A DNA stretch of 64,000 bases from Micractinium sp. NFX-FRZ (lineage: Eukaryota; Chlorophyta; Trebouxiophyceae; Chlorellales; Chlorellaceae), in contig JAPTJF010000120.1 of the NCBI GenBank assembly GCA_029339195.1, positions 1 through 64,000 of the forward strand, given 5' to 3'. Made by a program: the position numbers and the translations under genes. Shown here piece by piece: positions 1 to 10,900 of the stretch. The notes beneath the pieces were generated by a model. The model was not told where the DNA came from. It searched no databases and saw only the letters and a list, made by a program, of their open reading frames with translations. Positions within the stretch are counted from its first letter, which is position 1. Each line of letters begins with the position of its first letter.

Positions 1-63
1 ATGATTACAAAGCTGACCCCCCCTTTTTACTCCTTCCCCGCCGTGCTCGTTTCTGAACTGCAG

Positions 64-3000
64 CGCTGCTGGCGGCGGCCAGCCAGCAGCGGGCGGCGGA
101 GCAGCAGGTGGAGCAGCAGCGGCTGCAGCAGATAGAGGAGGACCGCTTTGCAGCTGCCTTTAGCCAGATCCGGGGCATTCGCGCCCGCAAGCGGTCCCAG
201 GAGCGCTGCCGGGCGGCTGATGCGGCGGCGGCCGCCGGGGGAGGCCTGCAGGCACCCATCTCAAACTCCCAAGAAATGGCCATGGCTGCAGCTGCCGTGA
301 ATGCCGCGGCTGCTGCTGGTGCACTGGAGGCGGAGACGGAGGCGGTGACGCCGGTGGCGCCGCCCAACCAGTGGCACTTCTTCACAGGTGCGCCTGCCTG
401 CCTGCCTGACCGGCTGCCCCGCCCGCCTGTCCGGCCGCCTGCCCGCCTGCCCGCGCCTGCATACCTGCCTAGGCTGGGTTGGGGGGTGATGGGGATTGGG
501 GTAACTGGGCCTGGCTTGGTCTGGGGAAGCAGGCAGTTGGGTTGGGAGGGTGCTTGATTTTGATTTGGAGGCGGCGCCACCAAATCGTGGCAGCTCAGGG
601 AGGGCGCGGCACTGCCCCTCCCCCCGTGCCCGACCTCCCTCTTGCGGCACCCCCTGTGCCCCGCCCCTTGCTGCTGCCCTGACGCATCCTGCCCCGCCCC
701 GCTGCCTTGCATCTGCCAGATGCCTCTCGTCCACAATGCATGCCAAATGCCTCTTGTCCCCCGACCTTTGAGTCACTGCCCTCCCGGGCCCCACCCTCCG
801 TCCGCCCCCTCCCTCCCTCCCTCCCTCCCTCTGCAGTCTCTCCTGATGCTCCCACCAACCCTGTTCTCTACTGGATGGGGCACGTGCACGACAACGACGT
901 GCCGCGCTTCCAGCTGGGTGCGTGCCTGGCCAGCGCTGAGCCTGCTGGGTGACAGGGGAGCGTCAGGGAAGTGTGGCGCAGCTGCTGCTGCTGCGCGTCG
1001 CCTCGTGCCTGCCCACTCGCCGGTGTGCGCAGCCATAGGTCTGTGCGGCAGTCGGGCCTCTCACGTCGGCCCACGTGTGCGCGCGCAGCTGTCCTGCTGC
1101 TGCACTGTTGCCCTGTGCTTTGCTTATCAATCTCTTGTACAGCAGCGGCTACCAAGGGGCTGTGCCGCCACCAGGCTTTCCCACTTGCGGCAGTATTGAG
1201 CTTGCAGGACCTGCCCACTCTTCACATGTACTGCCTCTGAACACCCTCCTGTTTCTGCCGCTCTGTACTGCCTCCTGTACTGCAGAAACGGCCAAGGGGC
1301 CGTACCGCCTAGACCTGGGGGACGTGCTGTACGCACCCAATGTCTGCCAGGACGGACAGGTACAGCTGGTACTGCTCTCAGAGCTTTCTTTTACAGTGTT
1401 GAGCTTTACTGGTTGCTTTGAAGCCCTGCCTGGGTCTGTCGGACCAGCCAGCTCAGCACGCGGGCCTTGGGTCCTGCATCAGCCTCCCGACTGCTGCGAT
1501 TGCCCCCTGCGCTGACCCCCGTGTCCACCGAGCACGCACCCCGCCGCTTGCAGGGCCGCTGGCTGCTCTGGGGCTGGCTGCAGGAGCGGCGCAAGATGGG
1601 GTCCTACAACTACGCGGGCTGCCTCACGCTGCCGCGCGTGCTGCACTGCACCGAGGACGGGCGCCTGGTCCAGGTGGGCTCGTGTGTGTGTGTGTGCTTG
1701 TGTGTGTTTGTTATTGTGTCTGTGTTTGTGTGCGTTTGTCTGTGGACAGAATGGAATGGTGGGGTTGGTTGCACAGGTAGTGAGGGTGTTCCATGGCTGT
1801 TTGGCAGGTAACCAAATGGCAGGTCCACGCTGTGCCCTGCTGTGCCCTGCTGCGCCCGCACTGGGCAAGCCCGCCTCCGCCAGCCCCCGCCGCCCGCACA
1901 TCTCTGCCTCCCCCGCCTCCCCCTCTGCATCTCCCACCCCTCATCTTGCACAGCTGAAGCAGGGTCTTGGCTTGGCGCTTGCTATAAACATGGTGCCGCT
2001 GATCCCTCTGCGGGGTAGGCTGCAGGCTAATCCCTTGTTCCCAAATACATTCATCCCCCCACCGCTGCAGGCCCCCATCCCTGAGCTGGCGCAGCTGCGG
2101 CAGGGCGACAGCTGGCGGCAGCACACGCTGGCAGTGCCCTCGGAGGAGGCGGTGCCCCTCCAGGCCCCGCCCGGGGTGCCTGCTTTGGACATTGAGCTCA
2201 CGCTGGACAGGTGGGGCTTGGGGTGAGGGAATGAGGGCAAAAAGGGGTGGGGCGAAGGTGTGTGGCGAGGTCTCACGGTCGCTGACATCTCATCCCCGCC
2301 GGCTGCGCTCCCACCTGCTGCCTACTGCCACCCCCCACCCTCCCGCCCCTTGTCTCCTGCCTCTGGCCTCTGCAGGGGCACCGCCTTTGCAGCCGGCCTG
2401 CTGTTTCGGTCCTACGAGGCAGAAGCAGGTGGGTGGGAAGCAGGCCAGGCAGGCCTGGGTGGAAAGCACTCCAGAGTAGGAAGCAGGGCAGGCAGGCCCA
2501 GGGTGGAAAGCCGGCCCAGCAGGCGCCCACGTGGCTGTGCTTCGGGGCCTGGCATGGCAGCACTTTGCGGCTGCTGCTTCGGGGCCTGGCATGGCAGCAC
2601 GTCGCGGCTGCCGGCTCCCGCTGCATGGGCTGGAAAGAGCATGGCGAGCTCTTGAACAACCACAGCACACACAGTACATGGGGCACACCTTCCTCAGCGC
2701 TGGCCGCCGTGCTACACATGGACACTCCCCGCTGGCCCCTCGTGCGCTCACCCTTACCTCGGGCCCGCACCCTGCCCGCCCTCTGCTTTCCCGGTTGATT
2801 GCGTGCAGAGGGCGGCACCGCTCTCATCTACGACTGGGACCGCAACACGCTTGAGGCAATCTTCAATGTGCCCCCAAACTGGTGAGGAGGCTGTGCAAAA
2901 TCCGTCCCCAAAGTGTTTTTTTTGTGTGGGTGTGTGGGTGCGGGCTGGTTGCAGGGGGGTGATGAGCCACCCGGCTTGTCGACCACACTCCTAAACCATA

Positions 3001-6000
3001 CCAGATGTATTGCCATACACGTCCACCCTCAGATCCCACGCCAGCGTGCCTGTGTGCACACAGCAATGCTCTGCCCGCCCCAACCCCGCACCTGACGCTT
3101 TCTCTGCCCCGATCCTTGTGCCCCCGCCCGTGCAGGCAGCCGCAGGCGGCGGCGGCGGCGGTGCCCCAATCGGCGCGCCACTCCACCTCTGCAGGCGGGG
3201 AGCAGGAGCCGTTTGACCCTGCCCTGCTGCTGACCCCTCGACCCGGCCAGCTCAACCTGGGCGTGAGCCGCTCACAGTCGCTGGTGGGTGCCTGCCTGCC
3301 TGCCTGCCTGTTTTGTTTGGGCTTTGATGTAAAATTGGTGGGGGTGAGCCGCTAAGTCGCTGGTAGGTGCCTGCCTGCCTGCCTGCCTGCCTGCTTGCCT
3401 GCTTGCTGGCTGGCTTGCTGGCTGCCTGGCTGGCTGGCTGGCTTGCCTGCTTGCCTGCTTCCTTCCTGGCGCAATCCTCGCCCTCTGCCCCATGCCGCAC
3501 CCCTTGAACCGCTGCCCCTGGGTTGGCTCCTCAGCAACCTGCCCATCTCGCACCCCTTGCACCGCTGTCCCTGGGTTGGCTCCTCGTCCTCTGCCCATCC
3601 CGCACCTCTTGCACCGCTGCCCCTGGGTTGGCTCCTCAGCAACCTGCTCATCCCGCACGTCTTGCACCGCTGTCCCTGGGGTGGGTCCTCGCCCTCTGCC
3701 CCAACCCCCAACCCGTGTGCCCCGCTGCAGGTCTTCTCTCCAGAGGGTGTGGGGGCAGCGGGCTATTACGACTCTCTCACAGGCAGCCCCCAGACTGCCC
3801 GGACTGAGTCTGTGGGGGGGGAGATGAGCGGCTCGCTGCTGTCGCCCCAGGTGCGCTGCTGCTGTGCTGTGCATGCTGTGGTGTGCTGTGCTTGCGCCGC
3901 CAAGCCAACATTTTTTGGCTGGGGAGATGACGGCTCGGCGCTGTTGCCTCGGATGCGCAGAACCGCCCCCCCTGTCCCCCCTGCCCCCTCCTCGCTGCCC
4001 CCCACCCGCCGCAACACCAACCCGCCACCGCCCCGCAGAGGAGCGGCATCAGCATTGCCGGCGTGCACCGCCCCCCTCCATTGGACCTGGGCATCCCCGG
4101 CCTGGCGCCCCCGCCGCACTACGAAGCTGAGCTGGCAGGAAGCGCTGGCCTCAGCGACCTCAGCGGGCTGGTGGCCTTCAGCCAGTCCCTGCCCCGCTCA
4201 TGGTCTGCCCTGCCAGCTGGCTTCCTTAGCAGCAGGGGACCAGGGGGCGGCCTGGGGCCGGGACCAACGCCACGCTTTGAGCCAGGCAGCATGCCAGCTG
4301 GCACCAGCAGCCTGTACCGCTCAGGTAAGGGGCGGGCCTTGGTTTGGTAAGGTATGCGGGGGAATTGCGGGGGTACCATTGGTGTGGGTCGCTGAAAAGG
4401 CAAGGGGCTGGCGGGCAGGTGCAGCACGCAGGCGGGTGGGCAGCAGCAGCGACCGCTTGCAGGCGCGCTCCCGGGCGTTGCTTTGTCTGTCGCCGCTCCA
4501 GCGGGCTCCCCTGCTCGTTGCACCGCCTCACCGCCTGTTGCCGCCCGCCCGCCCGCTTGCCCCCGCCTGGCGGCCCTGCAGTGAGCGACGGGCGTGTGAT
4601 GGCGGGCGGGATGACTCGAGTGGGCAGCCACCCCACGCTGCAGAGCTACGGCAGCTCGCTGCCCCGCCTGGGAGAGACGCCGCGCCTGGCGGGAGGGGCG
4701 CTGTCGCCGCGCCGCTCGCCGCAGGTGCCGCAGCCGCTGGGCGCAGACACAGGTGCGCGCGTGCTTCTCTCCCTCTTCCCCTTGCAACTGCAGGGCATTC
4801 AAGCGCCCCTGCCACACTGCGTAGCAGCAGGCAGTAGGGGTTTTGGTTGGGCGCAGCAGCTGGCGCCCCAGGCTGGCACTTTAATATATTAAAATAAAAT
4901 AAAATGCTGCCGGCTTGGGTGCTGTTGCGTCCTCCCGCCTCCGGATCCCCTGCACTGCGCCCGCCTTGCTCGCGGACCTTGCATTCCTCTGCTGACCTGG
5001 CCTGGCCTCTGCTGACCTGGCACCCTGCTGAACTGGCGCAGATGCTGACCTGGACTTCCTGCTGGATGAGCTGGCAGCCCCCATGCGCGAGGCGCCGCCC
5101 CCCATTGTGGTGAGCCCCCGCCTCGCCCCTCTTGCTTGGTTGGTTTCAGGGTCCCCCCTTGGCTGCTGCCACAGCAAGCCCGGCTGCCCTTGCCTCGGCG
5201 CTGCCAACCCAGTGCCCTCTCCTGGACCTCGTGCTGGCTCAACCCCCATGCCTTTTGAGCACTTGCTTGCACCTTCAGCTTGCTGTCGCTCCAGCCCCCA
5301 GTGGCACATATCGCAATCCCCTGTCTATAAACCCTGTCGGCTCGCTGCCTCCGTCCCCGGCGGGGCAATCGACCTAATGCCGCGCGTTTCCTTGCCTCCT
5401 CCCGCCCCGCCCCGCCTGAACGACCCCCATCCCCACCCCACCCTGCCTCGTGTGCCCAGGAGCCGCGGCGCGTGGGCGGCCCGCTGCCCCTGATGCACGC
5501 CAATAATGCGATCCACCTCAGAATCATTGTGGACCACTCGTGCATCGAGGTGTACACCGGCACGGGAGAGGTGAGCACCTGCAGGCAATTTTAGGAGCTC
5601 ATGAAGGGGGCTGAGCTGGCGGCTGGGTTTTAGGGGTGTGGAGGCTCCCTCCTGCATTGAGGTCTACACCGGCACCGGAGAGGTGAGGTCCGACATTTTG
5701 GTAGCTTGCGTTGGGAAGTGAGCTGCTTGATCTTGGGTAGCGATGTCCCCGGAGCTGCCGTGCCAGCGCCTGCACTGGCTGGGGGCTGCCCCTGTGTGTT
5801 ACTCTTGCAGCGGGATATTTGGAGACACTTGGTAAGGTGCGCCTGGGCCTTGACGGATGCAGGAATGCGCTTAGTGGGCCTGTTTGTTGAGCTGGGCCTG
5901 GGCGTGGGCTCAAGGCCAGCTGTTCCTTTGCCATGCGCCCCATACCCCTCGCTGCCTCCACCTTCTGACCTGCTCCCACCCCATCCTGTCTGCCCTCCCT

Positions 6001-6470
6001 CTCACCCCTCCTGCCTGCACCTCCCTCCCACCCCTCCCCTGCCCCAGGTGCTGAGCACGCGCATCTACCGTGGGCAGGCGCCCGAGGGAGTCGCCGACGC
6101 CGGCATTTCCTTCATCTCTTTTGGCGGCACAGCCGTGGTGAAGCAGTGCAGCACCTGGGAAATGGGCAGCGCCTGGGACAAGACGGAGCTCACCGCCAAG
6201 CTGGCAGCCGCCACGTCACCAGCCGCTGCCAAGGCAGCACGCGCCGGCAGCCCCAAGGAGCAGTCACCGGTAGCGGCAGCAGCGGCTGTGGTAGGAGGCG
6301 GCCCGGGGGCGCCGCCGCCCGCGGGCGCCGACCCCGCACCACGGTCGCCTGCGGCGGCCGTGGCGGCTGCGGCGGCGGCGGCTGACGCCCTGCTCGACGA
6401 AATGGTGACCTGCATCCCGCCCGAGTGCAGTGCTGCCCTGCTGGCTGCCGAGCCATTTGCAGCCAGCTGA
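64..6470 (+). CDS. GH32 beta-fructofuranosidase-like protein, C-terminal part (5' partial)
   Basis: Family 32 glycoside hydrolases cleave fructosyl bonds in sucrose or fructans. Exons read: 64-387, 837-917, 1286-1359, 1554-1673, 2071-2210, 2376-2429, 2809-2881, 3136-3283, 3731-3850, 4039-4324, 4582-4752, 5042-5109, 5460-5570, 6048-6470 (stop TGA). All junction phases agree. Family hallmarks are TNPVLYWMG, RLDLGDVLYAPN, RWLLWGWLQE and YAGCLTLPRVL from the end of the beta-propeller. IHLRIIVDHSCIEVY and the closing STWEMGSAW come from the beta-sandwich domain. The catalytic Asp (NDPNG-type) and the EC acid/base motif must lie left of the window. Two low-complexity insertions interrupt the fold: about 100 residues before FFTVSPD, and about 265 residues between the strands around NVPPNWQ and RRVGGPLPL. 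The C-terminus is an Ala/Pro-rich tail. Substrate (sucrose or fructan) and cellular location cannot be told without the N-terminus. Family call is strong; exact enzyme is not. Confidence 0.85.
1134..1172 (+). repeat. Echo of the 5' edge of GH32 exon 1286-1359 in the preceding intron
   Basis: The intron segment repeats the acceptor region and first codons of the next exon: a TGTAC..CAGC stretch followed by GGCTACCAAGGGGCTGTGCC, against GGCCAAGGGGCCGTACC in the true exon. It is a diverged tandem copy with no intact reading frame into the gene. Confidence 0.55.
1681..1744 (+). repeat. GT-rich microsatellite in an intron
   Basis: Interrupted TG dinucleotide tract just after the donor site of the exon ending at 1673. 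Intronic, no coding role. Confidence 0.85.
3288..3465 (+). repeat. CTGC/CTGG tetranucleotide-type repeat in an intron
   Basis: Runs of TGCC and TGGC tetranucleotides (3291-3310 and 3366-3465) separated by a second copy of the exon-end context around 3345-3362 (GAGCCGCT..GTCGCTGGTAGGTG, echoing the donor at 3284). The repeat expansion seems to have spread outward from the donor site. Confidence 0.75.
3485..3705 (+). repeat. Intronic minisatellite, about 55-bp units in roughly four copies
   Basis: The unit contains TTGCACCGCTGYCCCTGGG followed by TTGGCTCCTCAGCAACCTG or a TCGTCCTCTGCCC variant, then a CGCACC stretch. The two variants alternate, so the higher-order period is about 110 bp. It ends just before the acceptor of the exon starting at 3731. 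Confidence 0.8.
5650..5688 (+). repeat. Donor-side exon echo in GH32 with intact coding sense
   Basis: This copy of the end of exon 5460-5570 encodes SCIEVYTGTGE and is followed by GTGAGG. The 11 codons differ from the parent (5538-5570) at four positions, all synonymous third bases. A possible acceptor (TTTTAG) lies about 20 bp upstream, so a cassette or alternative exon is conceivable. Confidence 0.7.
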
Positions 6471-7968
6471 GGGCAGCTGCCAGCAGAGCCAGATGAACAG
6501 CAACCTAGCACCCGCAAGCAGAGCACCACCCTGCCTCTGCCTGTGGAGAGACTTCCGTGACTGAGGAGAGCGCCATTGCACCCCTGTGCCCAAACCCAAC
6601 GGACGCGTTGTGAGTACGCGCTGAGGTGCCCCTTGCCCGGGAAGCCCCTTGAGCAGGAGCCCCCCGGTTCGAGTCCACACCCGACCCCTCCTTGCTTGTG
6701 CTCCAGTGCTAGTTTCCTTTTGTTGCCCGTCCAGAGGCGGAGGTCCCGGGGGCTGGATTTGGCGGAGGTCCCGCCCCTCCCGCCCAGCTTCCCCCTGCTC
6801 CCTCCTCACCTCCAGCTTGCCCCCTCGCCCTTGTACCGCGCCCACTCGCCCTGTCCTGCTCCCGCTGTTTAGCTCCTCCTCTTCTCCTCTGCTCCGCTGC
6901 CTCCCTCTCTGTACGCAAACCCTGCCCCGCGCCCCTGCTGTCCCGCTGCCTCTGTGCCTCTCACCCCGCCGCCGCTGAATTCATGGCGCTTGTGCACCGC
7001 AAATTGCCTGCCCCCTTAGGGCCCGCGCCTCACCATGTATCACCTCTCACCCCCCTGTGCATGATCTTCCCTGTTCCCTGCAACTGCCATTGCGTGCCGA
7101 CCGGTTGAGCATACCTGTCGGCGCTGACGCTAAAGTTGGGGCCCCACCCACACCTCTGCCCCTCTGCGCCCGATAGCTGTGAATTGAACTGAACTGCATG
7201 CAGACAGGAGCGCGCGGGTGCCCAGGCGTGCCACGATTCCACGGTTGCGTTACACCGCCAGTCTGGCTGGTGGAACAAGAGTCAGGAGGGTGACAGCCTT
7301 GACTGGAGCGGCCTACAGTGCACAGGTACAGGCTTCGCCATGTGGGTGGTGGGTGCGAGTCGGAATCGCGTACCCGTTCATTGCATAGACAACAAAAGGC
7401 GGCTGGCTGAGAGCCAAAGTGAGTGTGGTGGGATGGAGGATGCAGGCATGCACGCGGGGCAGTGCTGGCAAGAGGGCGCAATGCTTGTTGGGTGGGTGGG
7501 GAGAGAGGGCACTGCAAGCAGTGCGGGCGAGTGATGTGTGCGGCAGCTTGGGACAAGATGCATTCCGCCAATCGCGGCACCCAAGCTAGGCGGGGCGGGG
7601 CAGCGGTAGCTGTGCAAACCCAATACAGGTTGCAGGGCAACCGCTATGTATTGCATTGGAGGGCAGGCACATGACCCTGGTGCATTCTTAGGCAGGGCAG
7701 GGCAGGGCAACAACTATGTATTGGAACGGGAATGGTCGGGCCCCCGGCCCTGATGCATCATCAAGCAGGGCAGGGGTGCAAAGCGTTGAGCTCGCGATTG
7801 GCGGAGAGGGGTCACGCTGCTCGTCGACACTGCTAAAGGGGCAGGGTCCCCTTTAGCATGAAGGGAGGGTTCCCTTGAAGCCCTGTGAGGGAGCCCCGTG
7901 GTAGGAGAGGGTCTCCCTGAGGCTGCCCATAGTAGGAGGGAGAGTAGCAAAAGCCTGAGGCGGGCTGC
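6471..7968. other. Convergent 3' region between the GH32 and ESV1-like genes
   Basis: About 1.5 kb without a supported gene. It holds both 3' UTRs. No TGTAA was seen for the + gene. A TTACA (TGTAA on the - strand) at 7250-7254 could serve the - gene. Short local duplications occur around 7620-7740 (CTATGTATTG context). Open frames here lack recognisable motifs. Confidence 0.5.
7250..7254 (-). terminator. Possible TGTAA polyadenylation signal of the ESV1-like gene
   Basis: TTACA on the + strand reads TGTAA on the gene strand, about 715 bases after the stop codon. TGTAA is the usual green-algal polyadenylation signal; the distance is plausible but unproven. Confidence 0.35.
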
Positions 7969-10900
7969 TTACAGAACAGACGACATGCCGTCTCCCAGGT
8001 TGCCCCGATCGCGGGGCAGCGTGGGCACCGTGCGCAGCTGCAGCAGCGGGAGGGAAAGGCAGAGGGAGGGTGCATTCAAGGCCACTGGGCCGGGTGGGTG
8101 GCGGGCGCCCAGGGCGTTGTGGCAGGCTAGCGGGGTTGTGAGGGCGCATCAATGCGCAGGCTGCCCTGGCAGTGGCGCGCCAGCGTCGGGCGGCACCCAA
8201 GGCGCACGGTGCGGCGACAGGGTGGCACCGTGAGCCATGCACAGCGCACCACAGCGTGCACAGCATGAACACCACACCATGCACAGCATGAGTGCACCAG
8301 CGCAAGGGTGCGCCCAAACAAGTGCGCAGTGTGGAGCAGAGAATATGCACAGCAGGCGCAGCCTGCAGCACAGCGGCACGTGGGACACCGCCTCATGCGC
8401 AGCATGAAGTCGACATGCACAGCGTGCACAGCGCGGCTTGCCTGCGGGGAGTGCGCCAGCGCCAGGTTGTACCCAAAGTGTGGGATGGGGTTGTAGTAAG
8501 TGTCCATCGACTCAAACTGGTCCCAGTGTTCGCCTGGAAAGAAGAAGAAGGAAAGGGAAAAAAGGAGAGCACACAGCAGTCAGTGGAAGGGTCAGGTTGT
8601 AAGCAAAGGTGCGAGGTGGGGTTGTGGTACCGGACCACAGCCTCAATCACAGCAAAATGCCTGCCTGCAAGGTTACAATAGAGGCCTGCAATCACTTGGG
8701 GCACTTCGAACAGAAGCAGTACCGGTGGAAGCGTGAGCAGTACAGGGCTGTCAGTATGGGTGCCCACGTCCTCAGCCACACGCAAGTGCTCGCATGCCGC
8801 AGCGCCGAGACACGCTGGGGAGCTGCATGCACTGCCGCGCCCGTGCCCCTCTCACACACATGCATCACCCACGCCGCTTCGCCTGAGTGGCACCGCTGCT
8901 GCCCAGAGCTGCGCTGAATCTGGCCCATGCAGCCACTTCCAAACACCTCGACATGCCAGCCCACCCACCCGTGTTGCTGTGGCCAAACTTCTGCACCAGC
9001 CGGTCGCCCAAGTGGTTCTCTCCCCAGTACCGATTGTACCGCTCTCCGTCGCCAGAGATGCTCCACGTCTCGCCCTGCATGGGTGAAGGGGAGCGGGGCG
9101 CCGAGAGGATGCGAGGTGTTTGGGTTGAGCGGGGCGGCGGTAGGATGACGCCAGCAGCGCGTGTTAGGGTGGGACAAGCTGCTGCCAGGGGTACCCCATG
9201 CCTCGACCGGCACAAGTAGGAGGGGCAAGACACGGGGCGAGATGGCGAGGCAGGGCCAGCCAGCCATTGAACCCAGCGCTACCTGTTATCCACAGGCGAG
9301 TTGTTGCCAGCTGTTGCCAGCCAAGCCGCACACATCCTTTCTGCTTCCCTCCCCACTTGTCCCTCACCCCTCCTCGGCAGCTGTGGATGCGTCTTCATGT
9401 TGCACCTCCTGTTCCTTCATCCATTACTGCCACTGCCATCCTGTTTGACCGCGATTGCTCAAACACCCCTTCCCCTCCCACTTGCCCGCCGCCTCACGCC
9501 GTCCCTTCCCCTTTGTGGCACCTCCCAAGCAGCCCGTCGATTGCACCCTCCCCACCTCCTTGGTGCCCCGCCCGTCAACTGTCACCCCCCCACCCCGCCT
9601 TCCCTTCTTCCCCTTTGTGGCACCTCCCGCGCAGCCTGTCCATTGCCCCCTGCCCACCTTCTTGGTGCCCCGCCCGTCAACTGTCAACCCCCCACGCCCC
9701 CACCCCCACCCCGCCTTCCCTGCTTCCCCCTTGTGGCACCTCCCAAGCAGCCCGTCGATTGCACCCTCCCCACCTTCTTGGTGCCCCGCCCGTCCTTGAA
9801 GCTCTCCTCCCACTTGTCCCCCCACTCCTCCTTGGCGCCGCCAAAGTGCTCACGCTCCGCCCACTTGTCCGTGTACTTGAGGCAGCCGCCTGCAGGTGGG
9901 TGGGGTGGGGGTGGCAGCAAGAGCAGTGTCAAGCTGGGCTAAACTGAGACGCCCGGCCCACTTGTCCGCGTACTTGAGGCAGCTGCCTGCAGGCAAGTGT
10001 GTGTGTGGGGAGGCAGCGGAAAGAGCAGGATCAAGCCGCATGGAACTCGTGAAGCAAGGTGCTGCCCGCCCCACCCACTTGTCCGTGTGCCTCAGGCAGC
10101 TGCCTGCAGGCAGAGGGCTCTTCTAAGCGCAGGTGGACGTGCATGCGGCAGGGCACACCGGCAGGGGCGGGGGGGGGGGGACCGGCAGCAAACAACAACC
10201 TGCAGCAGCAAGCAAGGCTTTGGCGCGCTCCTGCGGCAGCCTGTAGGCCTTTCCCCCACTCCTCGACCCAGTTGGTCTTTGCCCACTCGCGCCCCACACT
10301 TGCTCCGCATATATGCCAGCATGCGGCAGCAAAACTGTGCGGCCCACTCACCCGCGCCGTCGTAATTCTCCCCCCACTTTTCGTGCCACACGTCGCCCCC
10401 CTCGCGCGCCCACTTGTCCGCATACTTCTCAGCGCCTCCAGCCGACCAATACTTCTCGCCCCACTTCTCCTCCCACTCGTTGCCCTGCGGGGGCCGGGGT
10501 GCAGGGGAAGCGGGGGCAAGCAGGGTGGGCACACGGGCGTACATTTCCGAAAATCCAACCAACCCCTGCACTTCTCCTCCTGCTCAGGCTGACTCTCCTG
10601 CTGCGGGCCGGAGGACGGGGCGGGGTGAGGCCCCGCGCAACCATGGTGGGGCGAGGAGAGGGTGGGCAGGGCGGGCCAGGGAAGCCACCTCAGCTCACTG
10701 TTGCAGCACCCAAACGTGGCACTGCTCTTTCCGCACTTGTGCCGCCTCCTGTCGCCCGCCGCAATGCTCCCTCCCGACCTCACTGCCTCATCCACAACCG
10801 GCACCCCTATCCCAAAAGCACACACTTCTTGCCCCCTTTAGCACCCCCATAACGGCCAACCCGAGGGCATGCACCTCTGCAATACCCTGCCCCCCGCCCA

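Noticed and set aside
3395..4837. 480-codon + strand open frame
   Set aside because: Mostly intron repeats (CTGG tracts and the minisatellite) in a frame that does not match the GH32 exons.
6660..6680. GGTTCGAGTCC at 6666-6676, matching the internal B box of a tRNA gene
   Set aside because: The bases around it do not form a five-pair T stem, and no anticodon or D arm can be folded upstream.
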